This document shows positions 12,331 through 24,999 of a DNA stretch of 64,000 nucleotides, piece after piece; position 1 is the stretch's first letter; every line of letters begins with the position of its first letter. Both the position numbers and the translations under genes were made by a program. The notes beneath the pieces were generated by a model. It saw only the letters and a program-made list of their open reading frames with translations, did not search any database and was not told the DNA's origin. The DNA is from Struthidea cinerea (Eukaryota > Chordata > Aves > Passeriformes > Corcoracidae), in the NCBI GenBank assembly GCA_013397865.1, contig VZTI01001051.1, positions 202,907-266,906 of the forward strand, in the 5' to 3' direction.

Positions 12331-13850
12331 TTAAGAGACAACAGAAAAGCACTCTGCAGTGGCATCTGTCACCTCCCATCTTTCAGGAAATGACCCTCTG
12401 AAAACCATAACAGAAGTCAATGTGTTCCCAAGAATGGTTCTGATTTTCAAACTGAGAAGCCTTAATAGAAACACAGATTCTGGAAGGATGTTATTTAATT
12501 AACATGTGGAAAGGGACAGAAATTAATGTGTATTTTTAATAAGAGATTGTCACTACATAGTAACTTCCATATTAAATGTGCATTATGTTTGATGCAGAGC
12601 ACCATGGCTTTCTTTCCTCACATTGCTGTGTGCATACAGTATTATGAGAAAAGATTTTGCCCCTTCCAAAAGACCAGAATATGAAAACAATTTGCCCTGT
12701 GTATAATAGAGTGGGACAAGGTAGCAATTTCAGCTGGTCAGCTACTTCCTGCTAACCCTGTCAATGCAAAGGAGGTCTCAGACAGACTTCAGAGCTACAG
12801 TGCCCATTCTGGTATATGATACAGGATTACCACATTAATAACAAATCCATATAGAATATTATTAATTAAGAAATATAACATTTACCGTAGTACTCAGATG
12901 GCCAGATTGTTAATGAACTTTTTTGAAGCTGCAGATCTGTGACAGATTTTCTCTTAAGTATTTCTCAGCACTGAAGTCTATCTGACTTATCCTAAAGTGC
13001 TTCTGCTTCCATGAATTTGATAGGTGAACAAACAAATGTGTGCAAGGGAAGAAGGAAAATAACAGAAACTTAAATGAGGGCTTATTACAATGTGAGAGTT
13101 TTTTCCTGATAGCTGCTTTTAGTTTAGTTTTGGTTAAAAGTGTGTTGGTAGCAAGGGGAATATCTTTAATATAGCTATTAGTGCATTTCAACATCCTTCA
13201 TTGTATCTCGTTTTTGCAAAATGCTGCACTGTAGAGCTTCATAAAATGAACAAATGGAGGTAATTAATGCCTTTTCACTATTTGTGCTTAATCTACTGTT
13301 TTTAGAAGTCTAAAACTAATCCTAAAGAGAATTTTATGAGGATCTGATGAGACTGAAATTATATTTAATTATGCTTAAGAGTTTTTCTATACAATTACTT
13401 AGAAACTGTGCTCATATTTTAGAGTGATGGACACCTGGATGATTTAAGGCAGAGCCTGGCTGTTTGTCTTACTGGAGCACAAACACTCCACTGCTCTTCC
13501 AGCACAGAATATGTTTTCTTAATTTTAACAGCTGCTGACCTGGAGATACATGCACAACTCTAAAGTGTAACCTGTGAGCAGCAAGGAGATGCTAAAAATG
13601 TTGTGTGTATGAAGATTCTGAAAGCCATGAGTTAAATGAAAGTAGTGAGGTTCAAAGGCCAGGGTAGAGTGCCTGGTCCTTCAAGAGCTGCGGGATGGTG
13701 ATTCAGCCCATCAGGGAGAGTGTCATACCCTGGCTATCTGTTCCAGAAGTTCCTGCTGATGCCATGATGATTTTTTGCCTTTTCTTTTAAACCCCTCTTA
13801 TGCCTTTTTAACGGCTTCTGTATTCTCAGTGCTTATTGCCGACATTCTTG
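12331..13850. other. Anonymous non-coding DNA
   Basis: No gene, RNA gene or preserved repeat is recognised. Short open frames only. Confidence 0.55.
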
Positions 13851-13854
13851 GACT

Positions 13855-14210
13855 TGTTTGTTCAGCTAGGAGACTAAACATTTTAGAGGCTTCGTAGTTA
13901 CGGAGCAATATGCCTCAGACGCCAAGGCCCTCTCCACAAAACATTTTGTCAACTAAGATAGAACCATCCAGGGGAAGGTTCCTTGCAGAGGGGGGCTCAC
14001 TCAAGCCTCCCATTGGGGAACTTTTGATAGATATGCTAATTAGCAAGACCTAGAATGTAATGCCAGATCTTTTGGGGCTGCATTGCGGTGTGCATTGGGG
14101 TGCATTCGACCTGGACGTGGTGCACCTAAGGATCCGTGAAACAAATACCAAGGTAAAATCCCTTTTTCCCTTCTAACCCTGTTTGACTCTTGATTTTAAG
14201 ACCAGGAAAA
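13855..14210 (+). mobile_element. Probable solo LTR, endogenous retrovirus
   Basis: The stretch is richer in GC and CpG than its flanks. It has the texture of an avian ERV LTR on the plus strand: a TG start candidate at 13855, a CCTCCCATTGGGG block containing an inverted CCAAT core, an A/T-rich TATA-like region near 14025-14045, and a GGATCC then A-rich AAACAAATACC segment near 14130-14150. In related LTRs I would expect the poly(A) signal there, but here it is degraded. No internal retroviral sequence lies beside it. Ends are approximate and no target-site duplication was confirmed. An unclassified repeat is the main alternative. Confidence 0.4.
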
Positions 14211-17200
14211 GGCATCACTACCAGAGGACCAAGAAGCCTCATTTGTACTCAGGCTCTCTAGACACAGCTCTACCCATGTGTTCTGTCCTGCCCTCGTACC
14301 ACTGAGTCCTTCAGGCTGCTGCTCTGCCTTCTGGAATAGGAGTACTTTAGGTTCACTCTGGCCACTGCAGCAGCTTCTCAGATGTGTGATGCTATTGAAA
14401 TAATGTACTGTTTCCTCAATTTTGTTTAGTTCAGTAAAACTTGAAGAACATTTTAATACAAGACATGAAGCAAAGATATTTTTGTCAATATAATGTTTTT
14501 CTCTTCACCTTGAGCTCTCATTTTGCTATTGTCAAGCATAAAATGACAGGTTCACGTTTCAAGTGTTTTTGTCTTGACAGTACATTTCTTAATACTGTCA
14601 TTTTTGGTGGTATTTCTGCTTTAATTTCCTGTTGTGTATTAGAGCCAGAACGCAGCACTTGTAACTCTTGCAAAGCATGTGCTTTGGGTAATCCAAAAAT
14701 GTGGCTTGGTATCTTTAATCTTTATTCACCTGTGTGGCACAGCAGAAAAGAGTGGCCTTTTAGGCCTTAAAATCAAAGAAAGTGGCAGAACTATCTAGAA
14801 GAAATTCTGACAAGTTTTCTTGACATTAACCTCATTCCTTCGAGAATAATAAAATATTTTTAAGATGGAGGAATGAGACATGAAGAACTTTGCCTACATT
14901 CTCAGGTATTCTGTCAGTCCTGGCCACGGTTAATCTCTTTTCCAAAAGGTACTAATGCCTGTACTCCACACAAGGTTCCTAGGGTAAAGGGGCTTGCATT
15001 CATATACTTTAGATGAAAGATGGGTCATCCTAGGCTGGTGCATTAAAGAGAAACAACATTAACATGCAGGTTTCTCAAGCATGAGGAGGAGGGTTCTCAA
15101 CTTATTCAACCTTTTTTTGTTGGGGATTCTGAAATATTTAGTTTTATTTTAGCTGGTGAGAAATCTCTTCAGAGCTTCTGAATCCCTTTCTTTTCTTGTT
15201 TAAACACTGTAGGTTTTTTGTATCTTTTTCTTTTAACCTGAGAGTTCTTTCAGTTTTCATTGTTCATACATTTCCTCTTCACTTGACTGAAAATTTTTAA
15301 ATCAGGAGCTTAATAATTCAGCTGCCAAGTAAGGAGAGTCATGGCTTTCCTTCTTGGGGAAAATGCTTGGTAAAGCTTTCTGCCAAAGCTGTTGGAGACC
15401 TGTGTCATCAACTGCAAAGCCTTAGCAGAATTCCAGCCTGATTGTCACTGCAGCTTGATCGAGCTGTGGGAGAAAGCAACTCAGAAATGAAGAGGCTCAC
15501 TTGATATCAAATTGTTTAATGTGGAAACATGAGAGGGTCCTGCGTCTAACCAGCACACTGTTCACCAATGCTTATCCAAGTAAGAGGCACATAAACTTTG
15601 TTATACATAAATATAGCTGTAAATCTTAAATTCAGTTTTAATACAGTACAGTTGATCATGTACAATAATGAGGATTAAAGTCAAATCTAACTTGTTCTTT
15701 CATGTAGCTGAGGATTAGATGGATCTTTAAACCTCACTTGCATTCAGCAGAAGTGCTTCATAGATGGCTGTGTAAGAACCACCTTTGAAAGCCAGGCACA
15801 GGTACTTTGAAGGCACAATCAGTACATAAAATCATTGCATGTGGATAAGTAATACCAGTTTAACTTTGTCTCACCTCCTCGGTATCACTCAGCTCAACAG
15901 TATCCTATCTCTCTGAGCTGCAGGATTACCATTTGAATTTCCGTTTCTTCATCTCAAACTCTGCTTTCTTTGTGGTCAGAAGAAACACGGAGCAGAGACT
16001 TCACCTCAAGTATGCTCCACTCTTTCCAGCTATTCACAAAAACCACATCAATATGTACAGTGTATTTATTGCTTTGTGCTGTTATTGCCAGCATCTGGAA
16101 GACGTGCAGAACATTTTACTGATCATCTTCTCTTTAATGTCAAGAACAACTCATTGCAACTCCCTGTGCATAATACAGTGAAAAAAAAAAAAATCAAAGA
16201 AAACTGTTTTTCCTTAAACTGTGGTGGTTTAAGCTTAACCACTTTTTATTAAAGACACTACTTTAGCAAAACTATTTTTATGTCTAAGATTGAGCTGTGT
16301 TCTTCCTTTTGAAAATAGACGGTATATCAGGAATATTTTCCAGCTCTTGAATGTGTTTATTTCTTTCCTAACCATCACAGAGAATAAAAACCAAAGAAGC
16401 GTGTTTGTAAAGCCTTTAGGATACAGAACTGCACTTTTAAGCAGATAATGAAAGTTGAACGTATATTTTTTTAAATTCTTCTTTTTCCCTGAGGATTCTT
16501 ATCAAAAATATGAATGTGCAAAATAAAGCATCTAGTGGAAAATGAGGGACAGTACTCTGTAATAAATCTACCACTAGTTTCTAAGAATTTTGGCTATTTA
16601 ATTTACTTATTCAGCTGAAGCCTAAATAACAAGGGACATTAGGATTAAATTTTTCAAGAAATATCAGCTCCTGAGTAAGAAATCCTGCTGCAATCCTTCT
16701 TCTATCCAAGGACTAAGCTGCAGGTGAGATAATTGCCTTTGAGGTGGGCAGAACTCGAGGATCTGTTAGAGCCTACACCAACCTGAATCTCCAAGTAAAC
16801 AGAAATGGTGTATAAAAGGTCTCATTTCTTTCTATATTTTTGCTGGATATGCTACTTTTGCTAGGAAGATATACCCTAAAATGACCTGGGCTTGCCACTA
16901 AGATTTGGAAAAGAGAACTTTAAATTCTTAGTTAGAAGAGCTCTAACTATGTATGCAGATCTTGCAGACATTTCATTAACTTTTGCCTGAGAGTATTGGT
17001 AATGCAGTTTGTGAGCAGAGAAAAATGAAAGAGCTGTGCTGGTCAGCCAGCATATTCAGTCACAACAGTAGGCAATGGTGTTGACTATTGTAGTAGGGAT
17101 CAGGTTATTAATAGTGAACCAAGACTGAGAAAAATTACAGCTAAAGCTTTTGTAACATGGCATTCTTGTTAGCCTGGGCATATCTCTGTATGTGGTTAAC

Positions 17201-19420
17201 TGTTGTAACCACTGAGCCAGCTGGTCAGCCAGAAAACCCCAATTTAATAGTTAACCTTTGTCACTCGGAGGGTTGTGTCTTTATTTTGCTCAGTGAAGTT
17301 GCCGTGTTGTCATTTGGACATCCTGTCACTCATCAGCAGGAAGCTGGGCACTCTGTCAGAAAGTGGTACTGGGCCTCTGAAAGGTTTGTTCTCTACGTGA
17401 GAGCCAGAGGCTTGCTCTGGTAGCCTGTATAGCAACATATCTGCTGTGTGTTAATGAAGCTCCCTATCAAGTGAATTCTCAAGTTGTCTGCAAGCGGTAA
17501 AAATCCTGGGTTTGCATTGTAGTACATCAGGATTTTCCTTAATCGTGCTTCCTGTTAGAACAGTGTTATTATGGGCCAGCAAGCCACATAATTTACAGGA
17601 TCTGAGGTTCTGGCCTTTTGTCTTTGCCTTTCCAGTACTAAAAAAGGCAACTTACCAAAGGGAATGCATTGCAGGATTGGTTCTTCGCAAAGAATAATAA
17701 TGAAAAATAATACGTATAGTTTGTTAGAAATTATATGCCTGCCAAAACCATCTTCATAATTTTCCTACAGATTTTTATTTTCAGTTCTCCATCGATTCTC
17801 ATATTCACTGTAGTTTCTCTTGAAAATGGATAGCCCATTTTTCCTACCATGGATACAGCTGAACATTGAAGGTTCTGCTCAAATACTGTTGGATGTTTTT
17901 TTGAGTAAAGACAAAGGATACCAAGAGAGTCAGTTTGGGGGAAAGGAAATAGAAAAGAGCAGAATTAAAAAAACCCCTAGTTCTATGAAACTAAATACAG
18001 AAAAGAATTCAATATTTTTGGCTTTACATTTGCAAAATGCTTTTGGATTAAGCACTGCCTAAATACTTGTTGTGTTATAAGACATTAGGCTTTTACACTT
18101 CTGCTCAGAAGTGTTTCATGGACACATCTTGCTAACCTAGGTAAAAGTGACAACTGACTTTGTCCAAGTATTTGATGGTGTAGCCAACTAGTGATGAAAC
18201 CCAAGACAGCGGATACTGAAAGTGTAGAGGAGAAGATTGGTCTTCCTTAAGTTGTTTCTGGACTTTTCTTGCTATATATTTGTCTTGTCTTATGCTTTTG
18301 TGAAAAAACACAAGATGAAAACATGTAATTAGTTAGACTGACTTTGCTGGCTGAAGGGCTTTTGTAGAGATGGCTTAAAAGTCTGTTATTCCTGATGGAA
18401 ACTATTCAATTCGATGCATTTAAACACAGTGGATAGAAGGAATAGTCAAAACACAACTTTCTTTTGTTAACACTACATAGTATGCCACACACAACTTATC
18501 ATGTGGACTTGTTGCGGGAAGGAAGATATTTTAAGCGTTTCCAGTGGCAGGAAAAGGTAACATTTCTATAAAGACAGAACAAAAATTTGTTTGTTTTTTG
18601 TTACCTCTTGCCACTGTTCTGTAATGCAGACAAAAATTCTGAATATATGTGCAGTAAAAACCTGAAAGCACGTAAGATGATGAACAGATAAATACAAGAT
18701 TTTAATTTCAGGACAACAGATAAAATATATTTTCAAACAGATTTCATTCTTCAGAACTAATCTCTTGATAAATGAAAAGTGAAAGGACAGTTTTCAAGCG
18801 CAAATGTGTGAAAATTTATGCTTTCTCAAGAATTATTCTGCTGTATTCATGCTTTTAAAAAGAAACAGCTCTCTTCTAGGCCCTAAACATAGAAATCCTT
18901 TGGTGCTGTGAGATATTATGTACCTAAGAAGATACAGAATGGAGACACACAAATTTTGTAGTTGAATTTGTACTTGAAATGTGAAGTATTGCTAAGCCTG
19001 AAGGCAGAGGAGGAGATAGTGTCAGGATGTCTGGAGTTTTATTCCCCAGATATTAAACAAGTGAATCTCACCACATTTGTACTTGCAGGAGCTCCTGTCT
19101 AAAAGAAAAAAATGTCTTGTCTTAAAAAATGCAATTAAGCTGTCTTGCTTGTTTTTTTACTTATTTTGATGGTAATGTAGGAAGGGCACCTATTTCTTGA
19201 GTGTGTGCATACAACTTCATTCTGAGACACTACTGACACTGTGAATTGAAGATATTTTTCCCTCCAGGGTGCTTGCAGATGATATGTAATGCTGTGATTT
19301 TCCTAGCAGCAGCTCAAGTCGATCCGTGCTCTAATGTTACCAAACAACTATAAACACAAGGACGGGGATTCTCTCACCTATACACCTGTAATGTTATTTG
19401 CATATGAAATTAAGGAAAAG
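14211..19420. other. Anonymous AT-rich non-coding DNA
   Basis: No real gene is seen. The longest open frame (14441-14770, plus, 109 codons) encodes no recognisable domain. An A13-like run lies near 16181-16193. A short palindromic word at 16220-16242 is described separately. Confidence 0.55.
16220..16242. repeat. Short imperfect palindrome resembling an LTR terminus
   Basis: TGTGGTGGTTTAAGC (16220-16234) runs into TTAACCAC, so GTGGTT and AACCAC form inverted arms around an AAGCTT core with one unpaired T. The first 15 bases match TGTAGTGGTTTAAGC at 50339-50353 at 14 of 15 positions. TGTNGTGGTTTA is a common start of avian ERV LTRs as I recall them. No LTR body can be recognised after it, so it may be a truncated terminus or coincidence. 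Confidence 0.25.
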
Positions 19421-19421
19421 A

Positions 19422-19515
19422 GCAGAAAAACCATGTATTTATAGGATACTGTATCTTGAATCCTAGATCCATGGTTGTTCAAGTTGGCTAGAATTTACAG
19501 AGAGCGCAGCTGACG
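19422..19515 (+). repeat. Direct repeat copy 1 (~90 bp)
   Basis: This segment aligns with 21809-21899 from the shared GCAGAAAAA through GGCTAGAATTTACAGAGAGC. Only a handful of substitutions and a short indel near the end separate them. The flanks on both sides differ. The two copies lie in the same orientation about 2.4 kb apart. They could be a local duplication or two insertions of an unclassified interspersed repeat. Confidence 0.8.
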
Positions 19516-21448
19516 TGCATTAATCCTGATGTTCTCTCTTCCCTACTTCACTATTTGTTAAGCGCCTTTCATTGCGTTCTGAAACATTAATTCCCTTTTT
19601 TTCCTGCTACTTCTAAAAATTTATTCCATGAGCAATTGTTAGTGACTATGTCTACTAGGAAAGAGAGTAGCTCTTCTCAAAACGTTAATTGATTTGCAAT
19701 TTAGCTGTCAAAAAAGACCCCGAAAGGAAACCACAGTAAAACTTCATTTTCAATTAAGGCAGTGTCGCCACAGCGGTGCCGTGGGATGCTGTGCAAGACT
19801 CCTTCACATCTAGACCCTTGGAGATCGGGCACATCACAGAGGTATTGTCTTCGGCCCCTAAAGGAAGGGAAGAAATCAACCTCGGTGTAACTCTTTTGGA
19901 TGAGTCAGTAGGGGTATCATTAGCTGAGATGACTGCAGGTCAGCCAGGATTCAAAGGCATGACAGTAGAGATCTGGGAATAAGAGAGGGAAAACCAGACT
20001 TTTGCACAGACTCTTCCACATTATTCAGCACAGCACTCTTTGTTTTTTACCATATTATGAAGAAAAGGAGCAGAAAAATAAACAATCTGCCTTTCCAGCT
20101 TCTAGAGTTAAAAAAAAAAAAACCCTAAAATTTGTGTGCGTGAAGAATTGAGTTGCATAATTTTCTTTGGTTAGCCTTTTGTGCAGAAGCACAGAGGGTT
20201 TCTCACTTTTAGCGGCGGTTTCTGGTGGGGAAAGACGTCTTGGCAGTAGGTGGCAGTGCAGCTCTTTCTTTTGCAGAATTTGTGACAGCAGCATAAATCC
20301 AACATTTACAAAGCACAGCATTTTCCAGATGCAGGCCTCAGGGCCTTATTCAGTCCTGCAATTCACTTCTTATTGCTGGGGATGTCTCGTTAGGAGATTA
20401 ACTGTTTAAAATGCAGTGCTAATGTGAAAGTTTTAATTGGGAAATCCTGTGCATGTTAAATTAATCTTAAGTACTTTTATCTGGAATGCCTGCTTCCTTT
20501 CCACAGCGCTTTGTATTTGCAACCACCTCACATTCTTTTGCATCATATTAAAAACTCGAAATCGACCAACAATGCTTTTTACATTGCTGAAAATCCTTAA
20601 CAAAGGTAGTTTCTGAAGCCTCCTAAATCCTAAAGTGCAGGTGTTGGTAAATGCAATGTGAGGGGAACGGTAGCAGGGCTATAGGATATTGACAGACAGT
20701 TTGTATCCATGGAGAAAATGCAGGGCAAAGGTTTCATCCTAACCACAGCTTATGTTTCATGGATAAGCATGGTGCGCAGTAGGAAATTGTGAGAACAGCT
20801 GGGATTTGCAGTTTGAAAGAAAAGCAGAGAGTAACTCGGCTAAACATTTAGGCTGAGATTTTCAAAGTGGCCTTGGGGATTTTGTAGACTGGAATCTTGG
20901 GCTGCTTATAAAATTCTCAGTCCTTAGGCCTGTTTTCTTTTCTTTAGGGCTTGTGCTGTTTTTGATTTGACCACATCATTTAGACAAGTGTAGGGAATGA
21001 TAGAAGGAATACATTGCTTTATGTAGAAAGGAAGAAACTGAAGTTGCAACTCTGCCAAGCTACAAATTCTGTTCCAGATCTTACCTTATGTGACTATTCA
21101 GATTTTGTCTGCATAATTTTGTGGCTATTGTTGCTTTTAAAGTCTTTATCTTCCTCAGAGGCACTGTACATACCATTTGGTGGTCTCCTTTTATCATCAT
21201 TCCAGGCATTTTTTCAGAGTGAGCACTTTGGGCAGAGCACTGTATGCATATCATTTCCAGATTTACTAGTCTGACTGAACCCAAACACAGGGATCCTTGT
21301 GCCAGTTCTGTGTTGCCCAGTGTAGACATTGCTGAAAACTTGAGAGTGGTCTACAAAACAGAAAAATGCAGACAGCTGGCCACTTCTTTTACATAAATAT
21401 TTTGGACTTTGTGATTAAATGGGATTATTTATTATGCTACAGTCTATG
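19516..21448. other. Anonymous non-coding DNA between repeat copies
   Basis: No gene is recognised. Overlapping short frames on both strands near 20055-20409 and 21014-21329 lack any family motif. A poly-A run lies near 20109-20122. Confidence 0.5.
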
Positions 21449-21675
21449 TTCTTTCTTCCTTTCTTCCTTTCTTCCTTTCTTCCTTTCTTCCTTTCTTTTT
21501 CTTTCTTTCTTTCTTACTTTCTTTCTTTTTCTTTTTCTTTTTCTTTTTCTTTTTCTTTTTCTTTTTCTTTTTCTTTTTCTTTTTCTTTTTCTTTTTCTTT
21601 TTCTTTTTCTTTTTCTTTTTCTTTTTTTTTTTCTCCTTCCTTCCTTCCTTCCTTCCTTCCTTCCTTCCTTCCTTC
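21449..21675. repeat. 227-bp pure-pyrimidine microsatellite
   Basis: The tract has three parts: TTCC/TTTC units (from 21449), a long (CTTTTT)n run of about 17 units (21525 to about 21632), and (CCTT)n units (to 21675). Apart from one A near 21516 the plus strand is all C and T. Long polypurine-polypyrimidine mirror tracts can form triplex (H-DNA) and are length-variable. Phe/Leu/Ser-rich and Lys/Glu/Arg-rich frames through it are artefacts. Confidence 0.95.
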
Positions 21676-21808
21676 AATGCCTCAATAAAGACGTGACCAA
21701 AGAAGTTAAATTATAAAGATTGGTCACACAGCAAGAGGCTACTAAAGGGTGGAACTAGCCTATCGGGATGAAATGTTTCTGTGTATGTTTGTAGGTAAAG
21801 TCAATTCT
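21676..21808. other. Short spacer between microsatellite and repeat copy 2
   Basis: No feature is recognised here. Confidence 0.5.
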
Positions 21809-21899
21809 GCAGAAAAAACTCGTAGATATAGGACACTGTATCTTGAATCCTAGATCCATAATTGTTCAAGCTGGCTAGAATTTACAGAGAGCAGATGCT
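21809..21899 (+). repeat. Direct repeat copy 2 (~90 bp)
   Basis: Second copy of the segment at 19422-19515, in the same orientation, with scattered substitutions. It begins about 130 bases downstream of the pyrimidine microsatellite. Confidence 0.8.
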
Positions 21900-22784
21900 G
21901 AAATAACATTGATAGGATCCAAAGATGGAAGGTGGATATAATTATTTGAATTTGGGTCTACTGAATAGTCACTTTAAATCATATATAAATAATGTAGCAT
22001 AGGAATTACTGTGTTCTTTATCACGACTAAATTTAATGATGGTAAGGCTTTTTGCTATATGTGTGTCAGCTATGAAAGCTAAATTTCACATTCATCTCTT
22101 GTGCAGAATGCTTTTAAGGTAAAGGATATGAGCCCATGCTTTGCCAGAGGAATCAGAGCAAATCTACCAGAAATGAGGTTTTCATGGTGCTTTAGCAGTT
22201 AATATTTAAAATGCAGATGCTCATGTTTGTTGCATTATTTCAAGGATTCTGATGAAATGTTCCATCTGATCTAATCTTAGAACACTCAGAGAAATATGTT
22301 AAAGGGCATGATTCATGTCTTGTATTTGTATTTGCAGAGAATACGAAAAACATAAATATTCCTCCAAAATACAAATATTTTACAAATTATTAAATCTTCT
22401 CTTTCTGTGTAACCCATTTTTATACACGTTATCTTATGCAAGCATGGTGCTTTATTATTGAAGATGGTCTGCTTTTATTTGCCCAGAACACAAGACAATT
22501 ATTTGTCCTTAAATAGTAAACTGAAGTGTTAGTGAGACTGATTTGGCCCCAATCAGGGAGAACGTGGCCGAAGGCACTACAGGAGATCTGCATCAGATAA
22601 GACCCAGTAAAGCTATAGATGTATAAATACAAAGACAGGTATATGCATGCGTGTTGGTGTGTAGAGGGAGGGGAGTAAAGGCTGAAGTAATTATAAAAGC
22701 AGATATTCAGCATGGTAAGGTATTTGGAGGGAAGGGTCACGAAAACACTAATCCTTGGTAAAAAAAGATTCATGAAGTTCTGAG
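21900..22784. other. Anonymous AT-rich non-coding DNA
   Basis: Nothing is recognised before the CR1 element. The 143-codon minus-strand frame at 22429-22860 runs antisense into the CR1 fragment and has no domain signature. Confidence 0.5.
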
Positions 22785-23197
22785 CAAGGGCCTTGAGGGG
22801 AACCTGGATGAGGAGTGGCTGCGTCTTTTCAGTCTGGAAGAGACTGAGGGGAGACCTCATTGCAGTTACAGCTTCCTTGTGAGGGGAAGTGCAGGGGCAG
22901 GCACTGATCTCTGCTCTGTGGTGACAGTGACAGCACCCGAGGGAATGGCCTGAAGTTGTGTCAGGGGAGGTGTAGGCTGGATACCAGGAAAAGGTTTTTT
23001 ACACAGAGGGTGGTTGGCTACAGGAGCAGGCTCCCCAGGGAAGTGGTCACAGCACCAGCTTGAGAGAGTTCAAGAAGCATTTAGACAATGCTCTCAGGCA
23101 CATGGTGTGACTCTTGGGGTGTCCTGTGCAGGGCCAGGAGCTGGACTCAAGGATCCTTGTGGGTTCCTTCCAACTCAGCATATTCTATGATTGTGTG
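22785..23197 (+). mobile_element. CR1 LINE, 3'-end fragment
   Basis: This is the 3' untranslated end of a chicken-repeat-1 (CR1) non-LTR retrotransposon, the dominant repeat family of bird genomes. Recognisable blocks occur in the normal order: the TTCAGTCTGGAAGAGACTGAGG block, GGAATGGCCTGAAGTTGTG, GGAGGTGTAGGCTGGATACC, the GAGGGTGGTTGGCTACAGGAGCAGGCTCCCCAGGG region, then CCTTCCAACTCAG and the terminal ATTCTATGATTGTGTGA. The end matches the short tandem 3' terminus used by CR1 reverse transcriptase. It is 5'-truncated, as most CR1 copies are, with no open reading frame left. Its last ~50 bases are closely shared with the SINE at 48866-49006. Confidence 0.93.
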
Positions 23198-24339
23198 AAA
23201 TTGTGATATTTTGAGAGCCAAGTCCATCAGCTTTTTCAAAATGAAGTGTCTTAGGAACATTTGTAGCTGAATGCTGTCCTTTGCTAAGGGTAGAGGCATG
23301 GAAGTTTGAAAGGAAGCTGATAAATGGCAAATTGCCTTGCACGTAGGAAAGGGAAAACCTTGAAAACCTGACAAGAGATGGTCTAGTAGCACATTGATAC
23401 CCAAAAAAGTCGGCAGGAGCTTCACGGATAGCCTGCAATACTGACAAGTTTCACTTTAAGCCTTTTAGTGATTGATGCACAATTTGTGAACATCTGTGAT
23501 TTAGGGTAAGTTAACCAATTAGATCTTAGAAACAGTATGTGTCCAGGCTTTTAAATGATGACTAGAAAAATCCACATATGACAGATACTAAGTTAGAATT
23601 GATAACATCTGTTAATGTGCAACTTGTGTTTTAAGCAGGGAAACTGGATCTTAAGTCATATTCTGGGCCAGGTTTTCTCCCTTCTCCAAAGATATGTTGC
23701 TATCAGAGAAGGTGTACCAATTGACCTCAACAAACATAGCATCTTTCTTTGCATAAGCTTTAACATAATATTCCTGAGAAGTGTCAAAGCTCTAAAAAGA
23801 CATGTTTTCCTATTTTTTATATTTTCTACTTGACAAGTGCAGAAATGAGCCTATTTAGATTATTGGGTTGGAGTCCTGTAAAGGAGTGAACAGTTACAAA
23901 TGTCACAGTGTAGATCAGTCCCCAAATTAGTTGATGCAAAGACCCTTTCCTGAACTGCCAATGGATGGATGTATCCACACTGTATGTTGCCATTGCCCAA
24001 ACTATAGGCCTGTGAAATATGACACAGATTCAGTTCAAAAGCCACAGGGAACATCTCGGTTTTCTCACACTCCAGCTAGTATTGTGGCCTTGTCTGCTGG
24101 ATGTGTTTGCTTTGTTTTAGCACTGCGCTGACACAGCCATGTGCCTTTCAATCAGTTCCAATGCTGGGCAGAGTTTGCTCACCTCTGTTCAGGACAAGAG
24201 ATGTCTTTAAGCACTGTACTTTTATCAGTAATCTCATTTCACATAACGCATAATACAACATGAATGAATTGGGGTCCTTAGATTTCAGTCGTTTTAGCTA
24301 CTGTTAGTCTGTGCTGAGCAGCTAATCTAAACATTAAAG
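23198..24339. other. Anonymous non-coding DNA
   Basis: No gene or preserved repeat is recognised. Short frames at 23147-23447 (minus) and 23615-24131 have no family motif. Confidence 0.5.
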
Positions 24340-24660
24340 GCTCTGTATTTTATTATTATTACTACTTCCCTGACCCATGCATTCCCCTTGCTTGTTTCAT
24401 TGACAGAACATTAATAACTAGTCATGGCAAAGCGTTATTTAGTTTCATTTGTCAGTCAGTTGAACAGCCACAGTGTATCGACACTTTTAATCCACTTAAT
24501 TAAGCCCAAAGCTACAAAACAAAAGCAATTAATTGCAGCAATCAATAAATATTAAATGTAAAGTATTGAACGCAAACTCATGATTCCATGGTTCATTGTA
24601 ATAAAAGATTCTTGAAAAAATTATTAAAGCTTGGCTATATTCTTCCTTGGAGGACATAAT
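24340..24660. promoter_or_regulatory. Candidate conserved non-coding element
   Basis: This AT-rich block has closely spaced TTAATTAAG, CAATTAATTG and AATCAATAAATATT words (homeodomain-type cores), plus ACAAAAG (SOX-like). It has no open frame and no recognised repeat. The texture matches deeply conserved vertebrate enhancers in gene deserts, but conservation is untested. Confidence 0.22.
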
Positions 24661-24999
24661 TTACTGAGAATTTGATAGCACAAATGCGACAGAATTTCCT
24701 CTATGGGACTACTTCCGGAAATTCTTCATCTGAAATGGTCCATAAAACATGAAGTTTGCAGGAACAAGTAGTCATGTAAATAAATACATTACCCATACAG
24801 CAGCCAAGGTGAAAGTTAGTTTAGCTTTTCAGATTAATGCACTGCTGAATTTGCAAATCTCACTCTCCTATCTCTTACATTCCTACACATCAGGTTGGAT
24901 TTTCAGTTGTCTCTATATCCATTGTTTAACCTTAAGTAGTTATTTTAATAATGGCTCCTACTGAATATTAAAATAAGGCAGACCTTTCATTACTAGTTT

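Noticed and set aside
14441..14770. 109-codon plus-strand frame with several Cys
   Set aside because: Cys spacing matches no zinc-binding family I know, and there is no promoter or splice support.
21366..21716. 116-codon Phe/Leu/Ser-rich frame
   Set aside because: It is a translation of the pyrimidine microsatellite; the minus-strand Lys/Glu/Arg frame is the same artefact.
22429..22860. 143-codon minus-strand frame
   Set aside because: It runs antisense into the CR1 3' fragment and has no family motif.
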